Program-made: the position numbers and the translations under genes
The notes under the pieces: model-generated
What the model was told of the DNA's origin: nothing
Database searches by the model: none
The model's input: the letters and a program-made list of their open reading frames with translations, nothing else
Source of the DNA: Pirellulaceae bacterium
Lineage (GTDB): Bacteria; Planctomycetota; Planctomycetia; Pirellulales; Pirellulaceae
Direction: 5' to 3'
Assembly: GCA_028280445.1 (NCBI GenBank)
Contig: JANQLU010000093.1
Location: 143,547-207,546 of the forward strand
Length of the DNA: 64,000 bases
Shown: positions 35,025 through 44,595 of the stretch, piece after piece
Numbering within the stretch: position 1 is the stretch's first letter
Layout of the letters: each line of letters opens with the position of its first letter

Positions 35025-37172
35025 ATGACTGAAATTTTCGGTGACGACAGCATCGCCCAATTGGAAAAACAATTAACTGAAGTCCTTCAAGGTCTGGATA
35101 AAGACATCGATGTTTTGTCGATCTTGGGCCAATCATTTTCGTTGGGAAAATATCGACTGCTGGAATTGTTGGACCGAGGCGGACAGGCCTACGTGTTTCG
35201 AGCGTTAGACCCAGACCTCGACAAAGAAGTCGTCATCAAGTTATATCGAAAGGGGATGACCGAATCCGAAAAAGCGGACGCGCTTCGCGAAGGTAGCGCG
35301 ATGGCACAGGTCGAAAGCCCCAACATCGTTCAGTGTTTCGCAGTCGAAGAATATAAATCTGTTCCTTTTCTGGTGTTGGAATACGTCGAAGGTGTAACTT
35401 TAACCGAGTACGTTGAAAACAATCGCATTTCACCAGCGGATTCTTTGAGGTTGGTACGTCAGATCGCGACGGCCGTTGATGAAATTCATTCCAAGGGTTT
35501 TCTGCATTTGGATCTCAAACCCAGCAACGTGATGGTTTCCGCCGATGGTGAGCCGAAACTAATTGATTTTGGACTCGCCCAACCGTTGGACAAACTACAC
35601 CGCAGCACTGGCCTCGGTTCGCCCGCTTTTATCGCTCCCGAACAATCGCGTCAGAACATTGATGAGATCGGCCCTGCAACCGACATATTTGGGCTCGGAA
35701 GCATTTTGTACTATTTGCTGACAGGACTTCCGCCATTTGTTGGTGATACCAAAGAGGAAGTCATTCAAGCGTCTCAGGAATACGACCTGGTTTCTCCCCA
35801 ACGCTATGTCTCATCGATGCCGGATGCGCTGAGTGATTTCTGCCTCAAATGCTTGAGTGAATCGCCGGCCGAACGGTTCGAGACGATTGATGAATTTTTG
35901 ACGGTTGCCAGATCGATCAAAATGCCAAAAGAATGGCAATGGTACCAGCATCCGATGTTTTTTGTGTTTCTGATAGTTGTTGGGTTGCTGATTACCGGTG
36001 CAGTTTGGTGGAGCCAATCTGGCGACACAGGCACGAGTGGCGTCAACGCGCATAAAGAAAGAGAACTACTAGTAACCAAATTAAAACAGCAAACCGCAAA
36101 ATTGTCACGGCAGGCGTTTAACCATGAATTAAACGACGATTTCAATCATGCCGCAGAATTGCATCGCCAGATTTTAAGAATTGTCGAAGACAACGAGATG
36201 ACTAAAGAACTCAACACTCACATGTTTCGCGCGCGACAGGACTTGGCGAGAAACCTGGAACGCTTGGGGAAATATGAGGCAGTGATCGACACTCGCCAAG
36301 AGATCATGAAAAGCTTTGGTGACTCGCCTTCAAAAAACGCTTCGTTGGTTTGGGACCGACCGCTGGTTGCTGCATTGCGTATACAAGCCAAATTGCCGCT
36401 TGAGAAACGTGGACGGCTCGAACGAGGCGTGACTTATCTGGCTTGTGCTAATGATCGCTTTGGGATGTTTTCAAACGAGAAACGACTGGAGTTTCTCAAA
36501 AAAGCAATCGCGGCCTATTCCGATGGAGTTGAAAATGATATTCGCATGGGACTTTGCTGCTATCGCCTGGCATCCATCTATTACGGCGCAAAAGACTTTG
36601 AACTCAGTCTCATCGAATTTCGGAAAGCCCATAAGATTTACAAAGCTCAACTGGGCGTTGATATGGCATCAACGCTCAAAGCGCTGCATTTTGTCGGGTA
36701 TTGCCATATGATGCTCGACCGGTTCGACAAGGCAGAACCGATCTTTCGTGAGTGCATCCAGCTGAACCGGACGCAGTCATTTGACCTTGGGATGTTTCAT
36801 GTCTCGTTCGGTGATCTGTTTCGAAAGAAGCGTGACTTTAAAGCAGCTTTTGAACAATTTGAAAAAGCTTACCAGGCGTACAAAACATATTCTGAACAAA
36901 CGAGTCTCATTCAACATGAGATTTCCAAAGCAAAATTTGAAATTCCGCTGACTCTGAATCGACTTGCTGAAACAGCCATCGATATGAAAGACCTCGACCG
37001 AGCACGTTCCTATCTGGCGAAAGCCAAAAACGCATACCAAGAAGCCGAACAGTTGGCGTCGGGAATTACCAGTAAACGGATTAAAGACAAAATTCGTGAA
37101 ATTCAAAACAACATCAACAGAATTCAACAATTGATCGACAATCAAAAAACGGACTCGCAGAATCAGAAATAG
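35025..37172 (+). CDS. Membrane Ser/Thr protein kinase with extracytoplasmic TPR region
   Basis: 715 residues. The kinase domain (about 43-300) has a glycine loop (LLDRGGQAYVF), catalytic lysine K72 in VVIKLYRKG, HLDLKPSN (H161, D163, K165) in place of HRDLKPEN, DFG at 181-183 and APE at 204-206, so it should be active. One membrane helix follows at about 311-329 (MFFVFLIVVGLLITGAVWW). The rest is a chain of tetratricopeptide-like helices (AELHRQILRIVEDNEM, RFDKAEPIFRECIQLNR, FEQFEKAYQAYKTYSEQ) with a polar, Gln-rich end, likely a periplasmic sensor or docking arm. Coupled to the ECF sigma gene upstream. Confidence 0.93.
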   Translation: MTEIFGDDSIAQLEKQLTEVLQGLDKDIDVLSILGQSFSLGKYRLLELLDRGGQAYVFRALDPDLDKEVVIKLYRKGMTESEKADALREGSAMAQVESPNIVQCFAVEEYKSVPFLVLEYVEGVTLTEYVENNRISPADSLRLVRQIATAVDEIHSKGFLHLDLKPSNVMVSADGEPKLIDFGLAQPLDKLHRSTGLGSPAFIAPEQSRQNIDEIGPATDIFGLGSILYYLLTGLPPFVGDTKEEVIQASQEYDLVSPQRYVSSMPDALSDFCLKCLSESPAERFETIDEFLTVARSIKMPKEWQWYQHPMFFVFLIVVGLLITGAVWWSQSGDTGTSGVNAHKERELLVTKLKQQTAKLSRQAFNHELNDDFNHAAELHRQILRIVEDNEMTKELNTHMFRARQDLARNLERLGKYEAVIDTRQEIMKSFGDSPSKNASLVWDRPLVAALRIQAKLPLEKRGRLERGVTYLACANDRFGMFSNEKRLEFLKKAIAAYSDGVENDIRMGLCCYRLASIYYGAKDFELSLIEFRKAHKIYKAQLGVDMASTLKALHFVGYCHMMLDRFDKAEPIFRECIQLNRTQSFDLGMFHVSFGDLFRKKRDFKAAFEQFEKAYQAYKTYSEQTSLIQHEISKAKFEIPLTLNRLAETAIDMKDLDRARSYLAKAKNAYQEAEQLASGITSKRIKDKIREIQNNINRIQQLIDNQKTDSQNQK

Positions 37173-37300
37173 CAGAACAATGCACGTGATTTGATCTTCG
37201 GCATTCGTTTCAACTCGAGCATTTTTTCAGGTTTGCCAAAACCGACAAAACTCACTTCGGGTAGAATGGGGCGACAACTCCATCGAACAACGAGTGAAAT

Positions 37301-38749
37301 ATGAAAGCGACCGTTCTTTCTGTCTGCCTGGCGATTTTTTGGGTGATCACGTCTGTTGCTCCAGCACAGACCAACGATACGTTAAAACAGCGTCTGACAC
37401 TTGAGTCGAAAAAGACGTCATCGGGGAAAATTTCGCGGGGCCATTTTCGCGTCTTTGAAAATCGCAAGGCTGGGAAGGGTCGAGAATTAGAACTCAACAT
37501 CGTGGTTCTGCACGCAACGGGGAAAGATCCGCAACCTGACCCGGTGTTCTGCCTGGCAGGCGGGCCCGGGCAAGCGGCAGCGACGATTTGGCAGGGCTTT
37601 CAAAATCATTGGATGCGACGCGATCGCGATCTGGTGTTTGTCAATCAACGCGGCACAGGTGGGTCAAATCGATTGGCGTTTCCAAGGCGCGAAGCTGCCA
37701 GTCCGCAAGATTACTTGCGTCCGCTGTTAGAGGAGACCCGCGTCAAAAAAGCCGCTGAGACACTCAGCAAAAAATTTGATTTGCGTATGTACTCGACTCC
37801 CGACGCGATGGATGATCTCAATGAGATTCGGCAGGCACTCGGTTACAAAAAAATCAATCTCATCGGTGGTTCCTATGGAACGCGTGCGTCACTGGTCTAT
37901 ATTCGTCGGCACGGCGAAACCGTTCGCACAGCTATGCTGAATGGAGTTGCACCAATCGAGTTCAAAAATCCGTTGTACCATGCGCAGGAAGCTCAAATCG
38001 CACTGGACAAAATTTTTGATGAAATCGAAGCCAGTGAAAAATATCGAAAGGCGTTTCCCGATCTACGAAAAAAATTCAAGGAAATTTTAAAGCGGTTCGA
38101 CGATGGTCCGATCAAGGTCGAGTTGAAAAATCGCCGAACAGGAGATCCTATTCAAGTAAAACTGTCCAAGTCCGTGTTTTGTTCATCACTGCGGTTGCAG
38201 TTGTATTACCTGAACACCAGTCGTCGGGTGCCCCTGATGTTATTGCAGGCTCATGCCGGAGATTTTAAACCGTTTGCGATCAGTGCCATTAATCGCAATC
38301 GATCGCTTGGAAATGCAATTGCGATGGGCATGCTGTTGAGTGTGACTGCGGCAGAAGATGTTGCTCGTATCGAGCCTGAAGAAATTGCATCAGCAACCAA
38401 AGATACGTTTCTCGGTGATGTGCGAGTCAAAAGCCAGATTGCAGCTTGCAAATTCTGGCCCAAGTCTTCCTTGCCGAAAAATTTTGGTTCTCCCGTCAAA
38501 TCAAATGTCCAGACATTGATTCTGTCCGGTTCACTTGATCCGGTGACCGGCCCTCGTTGGGGCGAAGTCGTTCACAAGAATTTTCCCAACAGCGTTCATG
38601 TCGTAGCGCCTGGTGCACACGGTGTCGGCGGACCGTGTATTCAGACCATCCAAAGACAGTTTTTGAAAACCGGGACGGTCAAAGATCTGGATGTTTCATG
38701 CGTCAAAAAGATGAAAATGCCGCCGTTGGCGTTGCCCAAGAAAGATTGA
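37301..38749 (+). CDS. Exported alpha/beta-hydrolase, S33 tripeptidyl-aminopeptidase-like
   Basis: 482 residues with a leader (MKATVLSVCLAIFWVITSVA). The oxyanion motif is AGGPG (86-90), the nucleophile elbow IGGSYGTR gives S191, and the triad is completed by D413 in GSLDPVTGPRWG and H440 in GAHGVGG. The order and spacing match proline-iminopeptidase/tripeptidyl-aminopeptidase members of family S33, with a cysteine-containing end (VKDLDVSCVKKMKM). Likely periplasmic peptidase. Stands alone, 128 bases after the kinase gene on the same strand. Confidence 0.88.
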   Translation: MKATVLSVCLAIFWVITSVAPAQTNDTLKQRLTLESKKTSSGKISRGHFRVFENRKAGKGRELELNIVVLHATGKDPQPDPVFCLAGGPGQAAATIWQGFQNHWMRRDRDLVFVNQRGTGGSNRLAFPRREAASPQDYLRPLLEETRVKKAAETLSKKFDLRMYSTPDAMDDLNEIRQALGYKKINLIGGSYGTRASLVYIRRHGETVRTAMLNGVAPIEFKNPLYHAQEAQIALDKIFDEIEASEKYRKAFPDLRKKFKEILKRFDDGPIKVELKNRRTGDPIQVKLSKSVFCSSLRLQLYYLNTSRRVPLMLLQAHAGDFKPFAISAINRNRSLGNAIAMGMLLSVTAAEDVARIEPEEIASATKDTFLGDVRVKSQIAACKFWPKSSLPKNFGSPVKSNVQTLILSGSLDPVTGPRWGEVVHKNFPNSVHVVAPGAHGVGGPCIQTIQRQFLKTGTVKDLDVSCVKKMKMPPLALPKKD

Positions 38750-38793
38750 CACAAGGCTTTTGCCAAGCCTGATCTGTGAGTGGCGAGGCGCTA

Positions 38794-38896
38794 TGTAGCG
38801 TTGATTAAATCGGAAAGCTATGAATTTGATGTGAGCGGCAAGGCGCTAGCCGCCGGTATTTGGGGGTTCACCGGCGGCTAGCGCCTCGCCGCCCAC
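38794..38896. repeat. Palindromic REP-like repeat with CGTTGATTAAAT module
   Basis: The core palindrome is 38831-38896: GTGAGCGGCAAGGCGCTAGC with CGCCGG, and CCGGCGGCTAGCGCCTCGCC with GCCCAC. Directly before it (38794-38830) is the module TGTAGCGTTGATTAAATCGG also found at 12591, plus a truncated core GAGTGGCGAGGCGCTA at 38778. It lies between the hydrolase stop and the photolyase stop. Confidence 0.88.
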
Positions 38897-38954
38897 GATG
38901 TTTGCCAATGTCTGGAAGCTAGTTCGTTTTGATGATGTGCTCTCAAGGTTGCAT

Positions 38955-40466
38955 TTATGTGCTGTTCTCGGCGGAATATTTTTCGATGTAGTTGGCGACC
39001 TTGATTTTTTTTCGAGTATTGGCGCTCGCCATATAACGGACCTTGCCAAATATTTGCCGCTCGGGCCCCCAAGCTCGATCGTAGCGTCCCAGCACCCAAA
39101 ATATTCCGCTGTAAGAATTTGGATTGCGCCCGTCCAGGGCGTATTTGTTATTTAACTCGATCATAATTTCCAAAGCGGCTTGGGGAGACCGTGTCCAATG
39201 TAAAATTTTTTTGCCCCATAACATTCGCAGATAGTTGTGGATACGACCTTCGCGAATCAGTTGGCGTTGGGCAGCGTTCCAAAGCTCGTCGTGAGTTCGA
39301 GCTTGCTCAAAATCTTCCAGTTCGTAGATATGCTCTCGGTGATCCGAAGCGTGTTTTGCCAATGTCTTTTGAGCCCAATCTGGCAGCGAGGAATATTGAT
39401 CGAAATCATCTCGCAACGCGCACATGTTGTAACCCAATTCGCGCCAAGTGATCAGTTCATCCAAAAACGACTCCACCTCTTCGTTGGCACCCCACCAACC
39501 GGACGAACTTCCGGTAGCTTTTTCCGAAACCTGATCTGAATTCCACAGGGCCGCTTTGGCGACTTGATGAAAAACCTGATGCGCCGAGAGATGCCCAAAA
39601 TGCAAATAAGGTGACAGCCCGCTGGTCACTTGTTTTTCTGGTTCGTTTCGCGAATGGATGTACTGTCCAAGTCCCGTTTTGACAAAATCTCGCAACCGTT
39701 GCACGGCAGATTGAGAACCGCCACGAATGCTTGACACCGCAACCGAATGATCAATCGGAAATTTTGCCACCTCGGCAGCAATGTCGCGAATCGAACTCAG
39801 GTCAACGGGTTTCCATTTTTTGCGAATCGATTCAGGGATCGAACGCAGTGCCGGCAATTTTTTTCTGGCCAACGGATTGGCTTTGGGAACATCGCTCAAA
39901 TGAGGCAATAAATTTTTTTGCAGGTAACGCCGAAAATCAACCGCGCGGCTAAAAACTCGATCGGTCACTCGCATTGGCAGTAATCCGTTGGAATCCACCG
40001 ACTCCAACAGAATGTTGGTTTGCCTGGCTGCGGCTGCCACCATCTTGGGTAGAAAAAAGCAGGGGAAATCATCTGTCACAACGACACACGCCCGTTTCAT
40101 CAACGCTTTGAGCAACCCTTTGCCTTGATCGGGTGTTCGTTCCAGGTAGGGATAGTAGGTCACGGGTTTGTCGGCAAAAGCCGCAGCGTTATCCATCATT
40201 CCTTGAATAACAAATCCGTGAATCCGGCCGCTGGCCCACGGATAGCCGCTACGTAGCGCTTCGAATACCAACAACGGCTTTCCCAAAGCGCTTGCCCAGT
40301 CGATTGCCCGCTGCAAACTGAAATTCCAGGTTGCCCGCCGATGCGCGATCATCCAATACAACACGTATTGGCCATCGACTTTAACGATTGGCTTTGGATT
40401 TCCGGTTGTCAGCGTTGTGATACGGCAATTGGGCACGTCGCTTTTGATTTGCTGCCAATCATGCAT
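38955..40466 (-). CDS. phr: Class II CPD photolyase
   Basis: 503 residues. The carboxyl FAD-binding half carries the class II signatures WRELGYNMC, DELWNAAQRQLIREGRIHNY, LRMLWGKKILHW, YALDGRNPNSYSGIFWVLGR and YDRAWGPERQIFG. The amino half is the Rossmann-like photolyase domain (VLYWMIAHRRATWNFSLQRA). It repairs UV-induced cyclobutane pyrimidine dimers with light and FADH-. Together with imuA-imuB-dnaE2 and nth it adds to a window rich in DNA repair, though these genes are not one operon. Starts at ATG 40466. Confidence 0.95.
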   Translation of the reverse strand: MHDWQQIKSDVPNCRITTLTTGNPKPIVKVDGQYVLYWMIAHRRATWNFSLQRAIDWASALGKPLLVFEALRSGYPWASGRIHGFVIQGMMDNAAAFADKPVTYYPYLERTPDQGKGLLKALMKRACVVVTDDFPCFFLPKMVAAAARQTNILLESVDSNGLLPMRVTDRVFSRAVDFRRYLQKNLLPHLSDVPKANPLARKKLPALRSIPESIRKKWKPVDLSSIRDIAAEVAKFPIDHSVAVSSIRGGSQSAVQRLRDFVKTGLGQYIHSRNEPEKQVTSGLSPYLHFGHLSAHQVFHQVAKAALWNSDQVSEKATGSSSGWWGANEEVESFLDELITWRELGYNMCALRDDFDQYSSLPDWAQKTLAKHASDHREHIYELEDFEQARTHDELWNAAQRQLIREGRIHNYLRMLWGKKILHWTRSPQAALEIMIELNNKYALDGRNPNSYSGIFWVLGRYDRAWGPERQIFGKVRYMASANTRKKIKVANYIEKYSAENST

Positions 40467-40660
40467 ATTTCGGTTGCTCAGGTGTTAACGTTCGAGACGG
40501 GTGAGTGCGTTACGAATCACAAAATGGTCAATCCACTGACCGAAATCGCTCGTGTTTCCTAACCGTTCCATACGATATCAGAACGGTGTTGTCGGAATCG
40601 TGCCCACGAGCCCCCAACACCAAGGAATCGCCGTCAGAATCTGGTCTGGAAAGGACTTCC

Positions 40661-40990
40661 ATGTCGGCTACATCCTCGAACAAACCGTCATCGCAAATTG
40701 CGACCTTCGTTCTGGTACCAATCGGTTTGTTATTCATTATCTTGGTGACGCCCAGCGGAATCGACGGTCAATCGCTGCTGGGGAAAATACTGAGTCAGGA
40801 TTCGAGCGAAGCCCATTTGGACACGGAATCGAATTCGTCAAACGTTGCCAACCAGGAATACTCGATGCGAAGTATGACAGGTGACAACGGGTCACCGACA
40901 CAGGTTCCCGCATCCACATCGCCAGAAATTCGCGTGGCCGAAGACTGGTTGCAAAAAACGGGTCTCCCGTCGATCAATGCCAACCAATAA
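40661..40990 (+). CDS. Small single-pass membrane protein, hypothetical
   Basis: 109 residues from ATG 40661, preceded by AAAGGA; the frame is open further upstream but without a plausible start. Residues about 8-30 form one membrane helix (IATFVLVPIGLLFIILVTPS). The rest is polar and low in complexity (SQDSSEAHLDTESNSSNVAN) and ends in AEDWLQKTGLPSINANQ. No family recognised. It is convergent with serS, one base apart. Support is the helix and ribosome-binding site. Confidence 0.55.
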   Translation: MSATSSNKPSSQIATFVLVPIGLLFIILVTPSGIDGQSLLGKILSQDSSEAHLDTESNSSNVANQEYSMRSMTGDNGSPTQVPASTSPEIRVAEDWLQKTGLPSINANQ

Positions 40991-40991
40991 A

Positions 40992-42269
40992 TCAACCGCC
41001 TATTTTTTCGACTCCCATGATCGGCTGGAGCACCGGCGGTATATTCACCGACCCGTCGGAGTTCTGGTGGTTTTCTAAAATCGAGATCAATGCACGACTC
41101 AACGCAATGGCTGTTCCGTTGAGTGTATGAACAAAGTGCGTGCCTTTGGTTCCTTCTTTTTTGAAACGAACTTTTAATCGCCGCGATTGATAATCGGTAC
41201 AGTTTGATGTACTGGTAACTTCACCCCACTCTCCACCATCGCCACGACCGGGCATCCATGCTTCGAGATCGAATTTTCGGTAGGCCGGTCCGCCGAGATC
41301 TCCCGTTGCGGTATCGACAACTCGATAAGGTATTTCCAAAGCATCGAACAAATCGCATTCGATATCGCGCAATTCATCGTGCAGCGCATCGCTTTGTTCG
41401 GGTAAACAAAACGCGAACATTTCAACTTTGGTAAATTGATGAACGCGATAAAGGCCCCGCGACGCACGTCCCGCAGCGCCAGCTTCGGTTCGATAACAAT
41501 GGCTGATGCCGCAGATTTTGATGGGCAGATCCTCGTCGCTGAGTGTCACTCCGCTGTATAACCCGCCCAACGTAATTTCAGCTGTTCCAATCAGCGACAG
41601 CGCAGAATTTTCAATGCTGTAAACCTGCGTTTCCGGACCCCGAGGATTAAAGCCGATTCCTTGTAACACTTCATCGGTTGCCAAGTCTGGAGTCATCGTG
41701 GGAACGAACCCCCGTTTGACCAACTCTGTCGTTGCCCACTGTTGGAGTGCCAGATCCAACAAGACAATCTCGTTTTTTAGAAAATAAAAGCCCGATCCGG
41801 TGGTCCGCGCTCCGCCTTCGAAATCAATCCAGTCCCATTTTTGTCCAAGTTCGACATGGTCCTGCGGTTTGAAATCGAATTGACGCGGCGAAAATTTTCC
41901 GCGAGAAATTTCGAGATTGGATTTGTCATCGACGCCGATCGGTGCGTCGGGATGGGCCATGTTAGGAATGATTAATTGGATGGCTGCCACCTGTTCCTCG
42001 AGCACATCATGTTCCGCTTGAGCTGCCGCTTTTTGTTCGCGCAATTTTCTGGCTTCTTCCTTGATCGCCTCTCGTTCCTCCGGTGGCGCCGAGCCTATTT
42101 TTTTTGAAAGTTCGTTGGCCTGACGATTTAGTTCTTCGGCAAGTTGAAGTTTTGATTTTCGCTGGGTCTCTAATTCGACAAAGTGATCGATATCAGCATC
42201 CATGCCGCGATTGACGCAGTTTTGTTTCACCGCTGCGGCATTTTCGATGATAAATTTTCGGTCGAGCAT
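40992..42269 (-). CDS. serS: Seryl-tRNA synthetase
   Basis: 425 residues, standard length. The amino coiled-coil tRNA arm is seen at LQLAEELNRQANELSKKI and EARKLREQKAAAQAEHDVLE. Class II motif 2 is CYRTEAGAAGRASRGLYRVH followed by QFTKVEMFAF; motif 3 is GTAIALSRALISILEN. It charges tRNA-Ser (and would supply Ser-tRNA-Sec for selenocysteine, if that system exists here). Single-gene unit. Confidence 0.97.
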   Translation of the reverse strand: MLDRKFIIENAAAVKQNCVNRGMDADIDHFVELETQRKSKLQLAEELNRQANELSKKIGSAPPEEREAIKEEARKLREQKAAAQAEHDVLEEQVAAIQLIIPNMAHPDAPIGVDDKSNLEISRGKFSPRQFDFKPQDHVELGQKWDWIDFEGGARTTGSGFYFLKNEIVLLDLALQQWATTELVKRGFVPTMTPDLATDEVLQGIGFNPRGPETQVYSIENSALSLIGTAEITLGGLYSGVTLSDEDLPIKICGISHCYRTEAGAAGRASRGLYRVHQFTKVEMFAFCLPEQSDALHDELRDIECDLFDALEIPYRVVDTATGDLGGPAYRKFDLEAWMPGRGDGGEWGEVTSTSNCTDYQSRRLKVRFKKEGTKGTHFVHTLNGTAIALSRALISILENHQNSDGSVNIPPVLQPIMGVEKIGG

Positions 42270-42436
42270 CGATGTTTCTTTCGTCGGTTATGTATTCATG
42301 ATTGACAAACCGAATCGTCAGGTGATCTTCCGTGTTGATCTTGCTAACGCTTCGCAATTGTGAAAATGGATATTTTAAATTCCGCGGCTCTATAAATCAG
42401 GTATGACAAATTCAATCGACTGGGGTTCAGCCGCGG

Positions 42437-43843
42437 TTACACACGAATCTCAGCAAGTTCCGCCCATAGGTGAGCACTGGCTTTGATGCCACGATGAAAA
42501 TCGGAAAGTGAAAATCTTTCGTTGGGGCTGTGCATGTTGTCGTCATCTTGCCCCCAGCCCAACAGCAACGTGTCGATGCCGAGTTTTTCGGTGAACGCCG
42601 TCACCACGGGAATCGAACCGCCAGTTCGAATAAAGCAAGGTTTCGTCCCAAAACCCCGTTCGATCGCTTCGGCTGCCGCCGCCATGAAAGGACTGTCGAG
42701 ATCGACCGTAACTCCTCGGGCACCGTGCATGGGAATTAACTCCATCTCAATCCCCGGCGGGCAGATTTCTTTCAAATATGATTCCAATGACGCCAATATT
42801 TTTTGGGGATCTTGGTTGGCGACCAAACGACAACTGAATTTTGCTCCCGCTTTTGCCGGTAAAACCGTTTTTGCACCTTCGTCTTGGTAACCGCTCCACA
42901 AGCCATTGATATCAAACGTCGGGCGGCTCCAGCGTCGCTCAAGCGTGGTAAATCCGGCTTCGCCGCTCAGTTCCGAGACGCCGATTTGTTTCATATATTC
43001 CTGCTCATCAAAATTGAGATCATCAAACTGTTTTCGCTCGGCGTCGGTCATTTCCAGAACTTCATCGTAGAAACCAGGAATCTGAACCCGACCATTTTCG
43101 TCAATCAGTTTTGCGAGCATTTGCGTCAGGGCATTGGCCGGATTGGTGACCGAGCCGCCGAATGCGCCGGAGTGCAAGTCCTGGTTAGGACCTTGGAGGC
43201 GTAATTCGTAATAGGAAATGCCTTTCAATCCGTAAGTGATGGCTGGCCGCTCGGGTCCGTACATCGAACCATCGCTAATCACGGCAACATCGCAACTGAT
43301 TTTTTCGATCGCCGTCGGTTGACCGGGTTGATCGTATTTTCCGGCCAAAAACTCCATCAATCCTTTGCTGCCGCACTCTTCTTCACCCTCAATCAAAAAC
43401 TTGATTTGAACGGGCAGCTGGTCAGCCGTTTCTTTCCAGGCTTGGGCACTGATAATGTGGGTTAAAAACTGGCCTTTGTCGTCGGTTGCTCCACGAGCGA
43501 ACAAATAGCCGTTTCGAACATGCGGTTCAAACGGTGGAGTTTCCCATTCGTCCAACGGATCTGGCGGCTGAACATCATAGTGTCCGTAAACTAAAACGGT
43601 GGGAGCGTTTTCAATCGGGGGACTTTGAGCAAATACAATGGGATGGCCGACCGTTTCGATGATTTCGGTTTCAAACCCGATCGATTTCAATCGTTCGGCG
43701 ATCCAGTTCCCTGCCCGCTGGACATCGTCTTTATAGGCGCTGTCGGTACTGACGCTGGGAATGCGCAGCAGTTCACATAAATCATCTTCGAATGCTTGTT
43801 TGTTTTGCTCGATGTAAGTTTCCAGTGGGAGAACCATATTCAT
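42437..43843 (-). CDS. M20-family metallo-dipeptidase
   Basis: 468 residues from ATG 43843 (MNMVLPLETYIEQNK); the frame extends upstream to 43978 without sense. Metal ligands fit M20: H88 and D90 in VYGHYDVQPP, D121/D122 in GATDDKGQ, E154-E155 in IEGEEECGS, and a late His in DDNMHSPNERF. The segment GLKGISYYELRLQGPNQDLH with GGSVTNPANAL is the dimerisation lid. Such enzymes cleave dipeptides in the cytosol; no secretion leader is seen. Confidence 0.94.
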   Translation of the reverse strand: MNMVLPLETYIEQNKQAFEDDLCELLRIPSVSTDSAYKDDVQRAGNWIAERLKSIGFETEIIETVGHPIVFAQSPPIENAPTVLVYGHYDVQPPDPLDEWETPPFEPHVRNGYLFARGATDDKGQFLTHIISAQAWKETADQLPVQIKFLIEGEEECGSKGLMEFLAGKYDQPGQPTAIEKISCDVAVISDGSMYGPERPAITYGLKGISYYELRLQGPNQDLHSGAFGGSVTNPANALTQMLAKLIDENGRVQIPGFYDEVLEMTDAERKQFDDLNFDEQEYMKQIGVSELSGEAGFTTLERRWSRPTFDINGLWSGYQDEGAKTVLPAKAGAKFSCRLVANQDPQKILASLESYLKEICPPGIEMELIPMHGARGVTVDLDSPFMAAAAEAIERGFGTKPCFIRTGGSIPVVTAFTEKLGIDTLLLGWGQDDDNMHSPNERFSLSDFHRGIKASAHLWAELAEIRV

Positions 43844-44244
43844 TTTCCGGGGGTCAAAATGCTGGCATTGAGGGTGGTTCCAACGTTTTTTTGAAGCAAA
43901 TTCAAAATGGGGATAGAAATGCCTGTTTTTAGCTGGTTTATCAATATAGCGATTTGACAGAATGTCGGCTATGAGCACTCAGGACAGCGTTTTTCCCCAC
44001 AAATTGTCCACTTCAGGTTTTTGAACCTTTCGATCGTCGACTGTGTCAGTTCCAGTGAACGATTCCTTCGGGAGACCTTGACCACACGGCTACAAAAGTT
44101 ATCAATTCTTGACGTATTACCGATACAAAGAATTTGCGAAAAACACTGTGGTTCGTGTAAACTAATTTATCCGTATTCTTTTGACTGTTTTCACGTGCGA
44201 GCGTCGGTTCACACCAAATAGTGATCGAATAGAGTTCTTTTAAA
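43844..44244. other. Intergenic region between divergent peptidase and clpS, 401 bases
   Basis: Promoters of both genes must lie here. TTGACA occurs at 43954 and TTGACG near 44110 but no well-spaced -10 box was found. The frame 44021-44221 has no ribosome-binding site or domain and is regarded as chance. Confidence 0.5.
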
Positions 44245-44595
44245 ATGTCAGATTTTTCTTCCGTCGCAGTAGTTGATCCTGTTGTTAGACCCCGCCAACA
44301 GCAGAAAAAACGTCCCAAACGCCAACCTCGATATCATGTCGTACTCTGGGATGATGACGAACATTCCTATGAATACGTGGTTTTGATGATGCAACAGTTG
44401 TTTGGCCACACGTTCGAACAGGGCTTTGAAATTGCTCGCAATGTTGATTCTGCGGGGCGTGCTGTCTGTTTGACGACAACCAAAGAGCATGCCGAGTTCA
44501 AACGCGATCAAATCCACAGCTTCGGCCGCGATCAGTTAATCCCACGATGTGCCGGTTCGATGTCGGCCTCGATTGAACCGGAAACGAGCGAGTGA
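44245..44595 (+). CDS. clpS: ATP-dependent Clp protease adaptor ClpS
   Basis: 116 residues. After a basic, Gln-rich amino extension (RPRQQQKKRPKRQPRYH) comes the ClpS core: VVLWDDDEHSYEYVVLMMQQ, where the first acidic residues bind N-degron amino groups, then FGHTFEQGFEIARNVDSAGR. ClpS delivers N-end-rule substrates to ClpAP or ClpC. The 20 residues after the core are unlike E. coli. Its stop TGA overlaps the GTG start of mtaB by four bases. Confidence 0.93.
   Translation: MSDFSSVAVVDPVVRPRQQQKKRPKRQPRYHVVLWDDDEHSYEYVVLMMQQLFGHTFEQGFEIARNVDSAGRAVCLTTTKEHAEFKRDQIHSFGRDQLIPRCAGSMSASIEPETSE

Noticed and set aside
44021..44221. 66-codon frame before clpS
   Set aside because: No ribosome-binding site or recognisable features; lies in a divergent promoter region.
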